NCBI GenBank assembly: GCA_032191485.1
Contig: JAVDOI010000008.1
Coordinates: 20,895,165 to 20,959,164 of the forward strand
Direction of reading: 5' to 3'
DNA length: 64,000 nucleotides
Source of the DNA: Leptoclinus maculatus
Taxonomy: Eukaryota; Chordata; Actinopteri; Perciformes; Stichaeidae
Shown here piece after piece: positions 1 to 12,500 of this stretch. How positions within the stretch are numbered: position 1 is the stretch's first letter; every line of letters begins with the position of its first letter. The notes below the pieces were generated by a model. The model saw only the letters and a list, made by a program, of their open reading frames with translations, was not told where the DNA came from and did not search any database. Both the position numbers and the translations under genes were made by a program.

Positions 1-190
1 AAACATATAACCCACTGAGTAAGCTACATATCGTCCTACATTCATCACATTACGACAATTTAGTAAACTGAACTACATTTGCTCTAAACGTTTGGCAATC
101 AAACAAACTGTAATATAATGTTGCAAATACAACTTGAACTTCTCTTTAAGTGCACAGAGTATTGATTGGAATCTGGCTCAGAAGTCTGAC

Positions 191-196
191 TTTAAT
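191..196 (-). terminator. slc6a20: Possible poly(A) signal of slc6a20 (ATTAAA)
   Basis: Minus-strand ATTAAA lies about 150 bases after the slc6a20 stop codon. No AATAAA was seen between the stop and the window edge. A 3' UTR of about 170 bases would be short, and a second site beyond the window is possible. Confidence 0.3.
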
Positions 197-348
197 ACTG
201 ATGGAAACTGTACAGTAATACATTCACCTGAATATACCCAACACCAATAGGTGACGCTGCGTGTCGTCGCTGCGTTCAGCTGAAGGGACAGATGTGTGGA
301 AGTGTCTAAGAAGGAAGGTGATGAACCCCCCGGTGTATCATCTGGGCA

Positions 349-825
349 CTAAGTAGATACCGTGTTGACAGTGCGCTGCCTCGTGTGATGGTTTCCATGT
401 TTCCTCTTCCTGCAGTAGACATACAGAGCTGTGAGGGGGACACAGCTGATTGGCGACACCATTAGCAGCCCGATGAAGACTTGGCCGAAGACGGGATACT
501 CCGTCACCACCGAATTGCCCTGAGGAAACCACAGGTACATTTAGCACTTTGATTTGACACGTTAGTTAATTACACAGTCATTTTTATAAACTACAAAAAA
601 GTATTAAAAAAAGCTATTCAATTAAATTAATAGTTTCTAATTGTCTTTGGTATTTTTCCATATGAGCAATCATGATTGCTGGGTAATATGAATATTGATG
701 TACAAGGTCAAGTCTCTATTTAAACATGTGATGAGACGCTAAGATATACTGTCGCTAGTTCAGGGCGCAACATCTGTCAAGCTGAGCGAACAGTTGTGCC
801 TTTCAAACATAAGAGGCAGTAGGAA

Positions 826-867
<42 letters not shown>

Positions 868-2154
868 GTGTGTGCATGCAAGCGGGCTGTGCACAAGGGC
901 CCATCATAATAGCGTGCTCTTGGGCCCGTCGTGACTACATTACACCACTGCAGACAGATTTATCTGAAACACTAAACACCTTTTATTTATGTTGAGTTTT
1001 TTCAGTTTGCTACACTTTTTTATCCCTGACCCATTGATATGTGCATCAAAATACTTTTTAGTGATTGAGGAAGATTCTAAACCAATAATATCATCCGCAT
1101 GAAAACACACTGTAAAGGGTTCAAGTTCTAAGACAAAAACACGGACAACTTCCAGACCGGACAACGTCATGTCAATCACAAGGTAAGCCCCGCCCTCAAG
1201 CATACTGTGCTTTTTAAAGGCAATAAAGGCTAATCTTATTTGATAAGGCTCACTTTAGGCCTGCATTCAAATTAGTAAGTCAATTTAGATATGTTTTACA
1301 GCTGACTAGTTCTGCATAAAGAACGTTAACACATTTTAGGCTTTTGGCGTGTCATTTTACGCCACGTTGTTACTTAGTAACTTAACATAAGTATGGAAAG
1401 TATGTCACAAGCAGTGGCGGCTGGTCTATAGAGGGCGCTAGGGCGCCGCCCCCCCTAGAGCTACAAAAAAAAAAAAAAAAAAAAAATATATATATATAAA
1501 AAAAAAAAAATTTAAAATAAAAATAAACTATACAAATTGTCAATATTTGTGTTTTTGAAACATGGAATCACCCAGTAATATGTGTAAAATATGATATCTG
1601 CGGTAAATATATGCTTTTCCTGCTTGTCCTCTCTGCCTGTCTGCTCTTCCTCTCTGTGTGTGCACGTCTCAGCTGGCTGGGGCGCTGGAAAAACTGCCCC
1701 AAAGAGGCGGGTCTATAAAGCAGTTTAGCCAATGCTGAGTAAAGATATAAATGAGTGACATACAATTCAGCCAATCAGCGTCCTCAAATAGATTCAGCTT
1801 GGGGCAGTTTTTTTCCTGCCCCAAGTTGCGCGTTCTCATCAGGAGAAGTCTCTACAGGAGAGCGCCAGTGTGAGCACTACTCCTCCAAGACCCGTTTGAG
1901 AGGAGAACTGAGAGGAGAAACTACTGAAAGAGCTGATCCCAGATCAGCCTGACCTCACAATCAGACAGCAGACTAGCAGGAAAGAGAAGCAGTACATGAA
2001 GCTTCTCTACTAGCTGTACACCAGACAGGTTTGACTAGCTGGATGACGTCATGATAATAACTTATTTATCTTTTTAAAACAACGGGGACAGAACCAGCAT
2101 GGACAGTTAGGGAGTGAGGGACATGAAGCACCTGTCTGAGAAATGGATATATAG

Positions 2155-2228
<74 letters not shown>

Positions 2229-5200
2229 TTTATATTATAGTGAATATTATTATATGACATATATATTATTATATTATACAGAATATTATATGATATATAT
2301 ATATATTATTATATTATACAGAATATTATATGATATATATATATATTATTATATTATACAGAATATTATTATATGTTATATATATATTATATTATACTGA
2401 ATTCCCTGTGAGGGTGACTAAAATAAGATGTCCTGACGTGTTTGTGAAAGTGTTATTTACTGCTTTTTTTCGTCTTGGAATAAATGTTAAATATTTAACT
2501 GCAAAGTAGTAATGCGCGTTTGATACCTTCATTTGTTTGCATTAAATCATTCTGGGATGTTTGCTGAAATTGATTGGATGTGGCACAGCCCTACCAAGAA
2601 CATTTTCCACCAGCCGCCACTGGTCACAAGCATCTGTAACGTAACTCAAAACAACTCAACAACACAAACGCCGGTCTCCTGGTTGAAAGTCCTGTGTTTG
2701 TTTGACCCACCCACCATAAGTAGCTATCCTCACTTTTCATACTACGTCACTAGCTCTGAACGTAGCATATTCACACGCATGCTTTTACGCCGCAGTCAGT
2801 ACAGACAACGTGGTGTAAAATGACACCAGCAAAGTAAGAGTAGCATCGTTATTGCATGCTAAATGATTTATAATTTGTTTTTCTCTTTTTTGTCATGTTG
2901 TGTTCTTTTTTCTCATTTATTTGGAAAGGTGGCCCTCGGAATCTTTTTAACAATCAGAATTGGGCCTTTTACAAGTTCCAAAAGGTTGAGAAGCCCTGGC
3001 CCATACAATATTTATAAGTAGTAGTCGTAGTAGTTTTTCATCAAGAAGTGGCTTTGTGGCGTGGTCTTCTTTGTAATGACATTTGTTTAGGTGGGGTGAT
3101 AACATGAGATATGATATAATATGATGTTGAAAGAGACACAGCTGTGCGATTGCAATTTGGACATCAGAAGGAGGCGGATCTGTGCCCCGGCTTTCTCCGG
3201 CCCAATTTAACCCCTCCACATGCACACATTTGAACCAGCTTGGAGATAGAAATAGATAAGATAGAAAGATAGAAAGTAATACATCAGTAAAGGAGGAGAA
3301 AAAAGCCACAGCTCACCAGCTCTTTGTTCCATGCTTGGTAGGTGGGTGTCCCTCCTTGGATGTAGTTGACGATGTAGACGATGAAGAGGGTGATAAGGAG
3401 AAGGGGACTGACTCCTGCCCACATGATCTTCCAGTACCAGTTGGGACGATGACCCAGCATGTCTTCTATGTCTTTCTCAAACCTAAAATGAGAAGATAAC
3501 GTATTCAAGTCACATACTAGCCGCTAGTTGAGCCAAAAGCTAAACTGAAGGCACACACATGTGGAAAACTAACTAACCAGAGGCTTAAGATGATCGTACT
3601 ATCGTACACAAGTCATAACCTTGAGAAAAACTAGGTGTAAATTTGTAATTTTGCAAATGACCCACATTGCCTTGACGTAGCAATGATGCAAGGAAGAGGG
3701 TATTTATCCATAACTCCTGACAATTTTTATATTAGCCTACCTACTGTTATAAAACTAAATTACAAGACAGCACAACTGGAGGCCTGTTCATATTCTGGGC
3801 TAATTGGCCTTTTTTTTTGCTGTCCTGAAATTAATTAAAATGAGATAGCTCAGACTAAAACCAACTACTAATTGTAAGCATCACAAAATGGTCAAATTGA
3901 GGCACTTTTGGCATTATTGATCGTATGTCGTGCAGTGCACAAAATGAATGATCGTACAAATACGATGATGATCGTACATCTGGCAACGCTGGTGCTGCCG
4001 CACACAAACACACAAACCTTTTAATCCCATAGATGTAACTGACGGCTATGACCTCGATGAGGACGACGAAGAGCAGGGAGAAATTGGCTCCATAGTCGTT
4101 GAACATGACAAACCAGTAATTCCCTGACGTGGTGGTGAAGCCCAGGCCGAGCAGCAGACAAAAGACACACACTGTACCTGCAAGCGAAACACAGGGCACA
4201 GGACGTTTTAACATTCGCTGCATAGCAACACATACTATGTTGCAGCAGACATGTATATATGAAGGGATGTAAACAGGTGTATGTATATAATGTAGAGTAC
4301 TTTGTTTAACCACAACCAGTATGATCAGCACCAGCGGCTGAAAGTAACATTTACTGAAGTCAATATTTAAGTACAATTGAAATGTACTTCTACTTTTCAT
4401 TTTCTGCTACTTTGTACAGACTTAAATTAATTTTTATATTATGTGATTTTTTAAACACAAAATATGATCAACTCATAAATTATGATGTATTATTATAGGG
4501 ACAACTTTATTGAGCCCTGGGGAGAAATTAAAAAAGTAATTCAATTTCGCTCCACCTTTACCAGCTGCATCATTAAAATGATGAATACAGTTATGCATTC
4601 ATTATTATACTCCTATAATAAATAGTATTCTGAAAGAAGCCATTCTGCATAATGAATACTTTCCCTTTTGGTACTTTAAATACATTTTGATGACATTACT
4701 TATGTACTTTTACTTAAGTACGATTTTGAATGCCGGACTTTTACCTGTATCAGAGTATTTCTAGTATTACTACTTTTACTCGAGTAAATGATCGGAGTAC
4801 TTGTTGATCCGCCAAAACGCACCAATATGGCGATTGGCTTTTTGGGACTGACGGACACAAAGGCTGACCATGGCAACATTTTCCATCAACGTCAGCCCGG
4901 ATCTTACCGTTGAGCAACTCGTCGCTGATTTTGGACATGAACTTGAAGTCCCGCAGCGGGGTGATGATGGCGGTGACGTTGCCCAGCATGCTGCCCATTC
5001 CCAACAGCAGGAGCATGAAGAAGTACAGCACCGACCACAGCTGAGACACTGGCATGTTCTTAATGGCCTCGCTGTACACAATGAAGGCCAGACCCGTCCC
5101 CTCCACTGCCTGAAACAGAAGAGAGACGAACAGTTTATGACTGGAATGGATTCTGAATTGGGCTCAGAGAACGTTGCTACATTCAGATGACTTTTGCTCT

Positions 5201-8200
5201 ACAAAGTAGAAGCAATAAGGTCTTTAGTTAGCACACATCGCTCAAAACCCATCAGGTCTTGAGGCAGCATTACATTTTGTCCACTGGGACTAATCAGTCT
5301 CTCTGCCTCTTGCTTCACATGGTTTCTTCTTCAACCGTTCTTGCAATATTAAAAAAAAAAAAATGTCTGGCTTGTGGAAGTAACCCCGGTCAGATTCACT
5401 TTCGCCGCTCTCATGGTGTTGTTTTTAGCTGCACATGGCTGCTGTTTTCAGAGAAAAAGCTCTACCTACTCAGCAGCAAACAGCAATCAGACACAATCAG
5501 AGACAAGCCGGGGAACATAGTGGAGCAGATAGCAGCTGAAGAGACTCAGGAGTTGGTAGAGACCAAAAACAGAGCTAAAATGGGTTCATTACAGTCCAGG
5601 TGGATCGAAACACAACTACAAATGAATGATAATGTTGATCTGTAACTGCAGGATATGGAAATAAGCAACTGTTTGCTAACAAATTTGCTATATCGAGTTA
5701 AAAGGTGAGGATATGTCGATTGCTGCGTTCACAACTTGTTTGCTGCCTTCAAGTGGCCAAAAGAATATATTGTTACTTCAGGTTTTAATAGCTTGGTGTC
5801 AACATATCCTCCAAGTTGTTATAAAGTCTATGCACAGAACCATAGAAGATGACCTAAATTGCTTGATGAATTACCTCTTTCTATAACTGGCTGAATAGCA
5901 GTAAAAAAAAAAGTCTACAAAATGTTTAATGTACAGAAAATAAACTAACAACTTGTTCTCAGTCATTTCCATTAAGTCCCGCTCAGCTTGGTTCAAATTC
6001 CTACAACTCAGCCCATACAGAATGTTATTGTAAAATTAAAACATCTTGAAATAAACTTACAGCTGAGAGCTCAAAGAGTCGTAGTAATATCTAATATACA
6101 AGAAGACTAAATGTTTTTGTCCTTGAAATACTTTGTAATTTGTGGTTAGTTTGCATTACCTTCTAAAAAATGTACTTTACATTGCTTCACACTTTTCAGG
6201 TTCCTTAAAACTTCAGGCAAGGAATTTAAGAGAAACAATATTTGGGATTTGATGTCAGTCTGTCCATCAGTGCTGTTGGTGTTTTCAAACGCATAACTTC
6301 AGACTGTAAAATAATGTATATCTTTTTTTACATAACAGAGCTCTTTTCAAGCCACAAGTTGAGGATATTCAAACAACCTAAGCAATATAAGGGACAATTG
6401 TAAGATATAAATGACTTATCAAAAGAAGATGGCATGATTTGAAGTGGAGGAAAGTCTGGGGCGTGACACCCATATAAATGTGCTTCAGTTACCACCAATT
6501 CTCTAAATTGGACAGTTTTTGCAATGAGGATCATTTGCATAGAAAGGGGACAGTTTTGCACAAAATGTATGAATATTACATAATTTTAATATTTGCAAAT
6601 AACACAGGAGCACGAGGAGCTGTTTGCTTGGCAGCACAGTTAGGGGTACATTTCACCGTTTGCAGGAGCTTTGAGTATTGTAGGGTTTTCTGTTTCATTT
6701 GTCAAGGTTTAGCGGGAGCAAAAGCAGCGCAATCCTTTAATGAATTTGCCCCTGAGTCTTTTAAATCACAAATGAAAGATCAGCTTATACTGCAGGTGCT
6801 ATATTTTTACAATAATTAGGTGGGAACGTATTGCCATTGATTGCACTGTTCTTTTGTTTTTCTTTTGACATGTTTTTTGTGTCTAGCAATATGTGTGAAT
6901 CAATTGTATTCTCAATATATTAATAATTACACATATTAAGACAAATTGAAATGATGGGGAACATACAGTGTCCAGCTCGCTCTCCAGGTTACAGCCTTCC
7001 AGTTTGTTGGCGATTTCAGCAAACTGCACTGGGTATGTTGTGTTCAGCTTCTCGATCCACTCAAAGACATTGTCCATGTTGATGCTGTCCTCTGCTAGAT
7101 TAAATGTATTCAGCAGTAGTAAGCGTGTCCTGGAAGAGGGGATAAAAAGGGCCGTTACATGAAGAGTACACTGTCTTCATCCTGACCATCACCCAGAATG
7201 TTAAGCGCCAGCAGTGTCCTTCACTACTTGTTGAGTATAGTTCAGTATCACATCAACCCTGTGTCCTACAAATTGTGTTTGTATACAAGCCTTTGCTAAT
7301 ACTGTACACTTTGAAGTAAACAATATGCCAAAAATGTCTTAACTCAATGTCCACTTGCTATCTTTTGCCCAACCTGACAGAGAGGGTGAGCACATTGGGC
7401 GGACCTAAGGACAATGACCATTGCAAATGGAGAATTGACAATGAGTGAAAGATGCATTTGTGGCATGGTCTGCAAGAACAAGTGCTGCCTTAAAATCCAT
7501 CAGGCCAGAATTAAATGCTTGGAGCCAGAGAGAGCAACGCAGCACACGGTGAGACGTAGGAGGATCCAGGACCAGAGTCATCCCACAGTGCCCAAAACCT
7601 CCAAACGGCGGAAACTTCTGCTCCAAACAAAGTAGTTCAACAGTGCCGGCTCAAATGACCTCCAGCGAGCCATCAGAGAGCGTGGCTCCAGTTTGATGAG
7701 AATGCAGCCAAAAATTACTAAAACATCAGGTAAGGGAGACACGGACAGATGGTTTCAGACAATCATTCATCAGTGACTACAATCATTGTCAGTTACTCCG
7801 CAGAGAGGTTTGGTGTTGCAGAAGAGAAGACTGCCAGACCTTAGTACACCATTAACAATAGGGCAGCCCAGACCCACCACCTGCATCGTGAGCTTTGGAC
7901 CCTCACATGGCAGTTCAAGGCAGCAACCGAGGAGGAAAGACAAAATGGAAAAAAAGAAGAAAGAAGAAAGAAGCAGGCACAGGAAACCGAGGAGAGAGAG
8001 ACGCAAGGAGCGGACTGCTGTTATAGCTAACTCGTTTGGGTTCATAAAATGACTATATGGACATAAATACAGCAGCTGCCTTGCCTGCTCAAAAGATTGA
8101 CCACTTCCCTCGAGTGACCCAGCAGGAGAACAAGAGTTGGGTCCCTACATAGCCCTTAGGAACCCACCCCCACCTGTAAGGAAGTCTAGGGGGTAGTCAC

Positions 8201-9472
8201 CACAGCCAAAGCCAGACCCTGTGGAGTATCCTATAAGGTGTTCAAGCGCTGCTTGAAGCTCTTTTGAATGCTCTTTTGAATAACTGTTCAAATACAACTT
8301 TGAACAGTTGTGAACCAGTGGAGGCAGGCTGAAGGATTCTGGATTCCCATAAACCTGGAGATGTTCAGATCTATCCCACTGCTCAGCGTGGAGAGTAAAA
8401 ACCTTCTTCAGTGTCCTGAACAACAACACATCTACACAACAGCACAGAAAAGCAGAATCCTTGGAGTGCCTGAAACACACCAGAGTGGTCACTCAGCTGA
8501 TCAGGGAAGCCTATGCTGGGAAGGGAGACCTGGTAATGCTTTGGCTAGATCTCGCCAATGCATACAGGTCAATATTCCACAAGCTGATTGAGGAGGCCCT
8601 GGACCATTACCATGTTCCCAGCAAGATCAAAGGACCTCATCCTCAACCACTATGGTAACTTCCAGCTTAGCTCCACATCTGGCTCAGTGACATCAGTCTA
8701 GCATTGGCTGGACAAGGGCATCATAACCATGTCGGTCAAGGCAACCAAGGCAAAGTGCAGGGGTCCCCTGACCGAGTCTGGTTTGTGGCAGCCCCCCTAC
8801 AGAGCCTTCATGGATGACCTCACTGTCACCACAAAATCAGTACAGGCCAGCAGGTGGATCCTCCAGGGGCTGGAAAAGCACACCGCCTGGGCGGAGGAGG
8901 AGCTACAAAGTTCCATCTCTCCATCAAAGAGAAACCAGTTGAGAGCTTGGGCAAAGTCTTCAACTGTAGCCTCAGGAATACAGCTACTATCCAAGCAACT
9001 GACAGGGAGTTTGAGACCTCACTCACCACTGTGGACAAGTCAGGTCTACCGCGCTAATTGAAATCTTTTTCACTCAGCACACCCGTGATGACATCCACGC
9101 CACTTGGCACCGCACACAGGTGGATCAATTCTTCCAAGAAGTAACTAAACATTTTATCCCCTCTTGTGGGCTCCTGTATCCTACTGTCCCCATCGCTCTG
9201 CCTACTGGTCTAAGTTACCGTCTGGCATAATTTCCATCTGACATTCACCTGCATCCATCAGTAACCTCATGCAAGTGATCCACATAAGAAGAAAAATTCA
9301 CATTTTAATTGCATTAATACAAAAAATATAAAATAAAATAATCCAAGGAACCCAAAAAATTAAACCATGAAATTACCTCCAGCTATAGTGCACATACGCA
9401 CAGCCTCTGCATATTGTTTTAAGGCACACACATGTACACAGTTGTCAGGGTGAACTCACATATACACGTTAG

Positions 9473-9520
<48 letters not shown>

Positions 9521-12500
9521 CTCCAAGCAGTCCTCGTAGTTGACGGTGGCCTTGAACCCATAGATGGAAAAGGTGACAGTGCTGGCAAAGATGGAGGTTC
9601 CACAGTTGATGAGGGAAACAATGATGGCCTGGCGCTCAAAGTTGTTGTGGTACTGGTTGTAGCTGGCAAATGCTATGAGCGTCCCAAAACCCAGACCCAG
9701 AGAGAAAAAGATCTGAGTGGCCGCGTTGATCCATGTAGTAGGGTTGGCAAGCTGTTCCAACTGAAAGCAGACAGACGCATATGCACATATGGGCACAGTT
9801 GCAACCACACACATACAAAGCACACATTAGAACAAAACATTACACCTTACATTTTAAGAAGTCATATTTTATTGATTGTCCGGCCTGTACCATGGGCACT
9901 ATCAAGTATAGAGTATTGTCCTTGTCCTTGGTATGACAATATATAAATACACAACAGTGACTCTATTTTGTTAGATAACATCTCTCGGCTTCAATGTCGG
10001 TATGCCTATTGCCCAATTTCCAACATAGCCTTACCTTCGGTGTGAACATGTACGCGACACCGTTGAGGGCGCCGTGCAGAGTGAAGCCCCGGATCAGGTA
10101 GATAAAGAGGACCACGTATGGAAATATGGCTGTGAAGTACACCACCTACAGGTGGAGACAAACAGCAAAGTTAGGGTCAGAGTTCAAACGTGTGAGTGAA
10201 TGCGTGGGAAAAGGGGGGTGGCTTGTTGGACAACTTATCATCATATCCCCCACTATCATCCCACTACTCTGGTCTAACACTTGCACGCTACACAATTCTT
10301 TAAATGTACCTTTTTCAGTTAGCCAGTTTTGGTCTACAGGTCTGACAAATATGTAAATTGTTATTTCCTGTAATTGTATGTGATTGCATGGGCAAAGATC
10401 TTTCATATGGCTAACAAATATGTATGAATATATGTGTTTCCTTTGTGATTCCAACATATTACAGTTACATTACAGTTGTTACAGCTGCAGTTACTGTGTT
10501 CATTTTGATAATGTGGAGATTTCATCACTCTGCATTTAAGATCCAAGTCCTCATAGGTGCTTTATACTAAACTAACTGTTGACTGTGGTTAGCTAACATT
10601 AATGTGCAGTTATTTTTTCGACAATGAGTAATGTTGATACTGACAAGATTAAGTAAATTAAATTATACAGAAGATACCGGTGTTTCTTTAAACCGAATGC
10701 AGTGTTTCCCTATGATTGTACAGGCCACAAAATTTGTTTTTCTTTATGCCAAAAATAACGGCAAATATCCACTCACTGTGTCTGTGGTTAGTTCACATGT
10801 GTGCAATAACAGTAGGACAGTCGAGTGGCAGCTATCAAAACTGCTAGTGATAGTTGAACAAGTGAAGCGAAGATAACATTGTCAGTAGGTTACGGTAACA
10901 ATGCAGTGAATGCCGTGCTAACGTGCTGTCGGCTTCTGTGTTTTTAGCCAACCAGTGAAAAGTTGATTTCTCCAATTGTATTTTAAAAGTTGTCAGTTCC
11001 AATTGGCTGACTAGACCCAAACCATGTACAACAAGGAATACCTCCCAGCGTGTATGCTTTCAATATTTGCAGTCTGGGGGACTTGGAATACTCTTACCTT
11101 TCCTGTTGACTTTATTCCTTTGACAATGAACAGGTAGGTAATCATCCAGGCCAGCAGAAGGCACATTGCCTGGCCTGTATGAATGCCTCCATTCTCTTCA
11201 ATAGAAGGAGAGATGTTCAGCGTTTCCCTGTAGAAAAAGTACTGGGTGGGTGTCGCCTTCTCACACTCCTCTATCGGTCCCGTCTGGTTGGAATTGAGGG
11301 GGCACTCTGCCCATGGCAGGACTGACTGAGAATGGAGTGAACACAGAACAGTATTGGCCTGTTAGCTCACTGTCCAAGCAATATCCGACAGTTCAAATAT
11401 ATGTATGTATAGTATCGGCTGATGACAGCAAATTACAGTAGTTTGTTAATTAGCAGCTCACTTGAAATGAATGAAAGAGGTACCAGAAACTCCATGCATT
11501 GATGATGTTGTAATAGAGACACAGATACAGGGACGTCACAACACTAGCAAGACCTAAAACGAGAAAATGATAGAAGAAATATCCAAAATCATTACATAGG
11601 ATAACTTTTTATTATTCTACAACTAGCTATTAACCCATAAGTCTTCCATGTCAGTTTATCCATGTGAGTCAACAAGCTCTATGTCGTAGAAACCAAGTCC
11701 CGTGAACGAGGCCTAACAAAGTCAAGAGTTGCCAGAATTGTGTCATCGTCTAATAGTGTTGAAAAGTATTGCTTCAAATATTGTGTGAAGCATTATATCG
11801 TATATATCGTATATTGTATACTATAAAAGTGGGGTCCGGCGTGTTGGCTTATCACTGATGCCGATCCAACATGCTGTTCTCTTATCTGCCGACCAGAAAG
11901 GCGAGGGCGCTCCCTCATCACTACTGTGTCTGCATGCAGTGATTTTGTCCTGAAACCTGCATGGATGCACTGCGTCGCAAGTACAGTCAGTCAGTTCAGT
12001 CAGCACTTACCTACTCCTCCCAAATAAGGGCTGATGGCAGTCCACGCCCCGATGCTGCCCAGGCTCATCTTCTGACCAATGGCAAGCTCCATGTAAAATA
12101 AGGGGATACCCTCCAGAACCAGCATGATCAAATATGGAATCAAGAACCCCCCTGAAAGAGGAAATATATATAGTATAAAAACAACAGTAAAAGCCTAAAC
12201 GTCATGACTTTTGCTGCTAGTCTAGGCCTTCAATTTCGTCCCTGTGGTTTCTTGAAGGGGTTAGGGTAGCACAGATTTACTGAAAGATAACACTGGTGGC
12301 ATTAAGAGGTGTGGCATAATGAAAACAAAAAAACGATAAAACTGAAACTGATAAAACATTCAATCTATATCAGTCATTTTAAGCCTGTGAGGCGGCAATA
12401 GACGTGGCAGGAGGCAATATGTCTTTCGGGTTGTCCGTCTGTCCGTCCATACTCGTTGAACGTGATATGTCAGGAATGCCTGGAGGGAATTTCTTAACAT

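Larger units (their letters stand above)
1340..2838. mobile_element. Inverted-repeat DNA element split by a younger hAT insertion
   Basis: The left end reads GTGTCATTTTACGCCACGTTGT (1348-1369, shown only in part: TCATTTTACGCCACGTTGT). The right end carries ACAACGTGGTGTAAAATGA (about 2806-2824), its imperfect reverse complement. The interior right half (2640-2760) has GGTCTCCTGG and AAAGTCCTGTGTTTG, shared with other copies in this window (39.46 kb, 44.32 kb). The hAT-like element at 1412-2622 sits inside it. Outer boundaries are approximate. Confidence 0.6.

Noticed and set aside
4870..5190. 106-codon plus-strand ORF
   Set aside because: It is the antisense shadow of slc6a20 exon 8.
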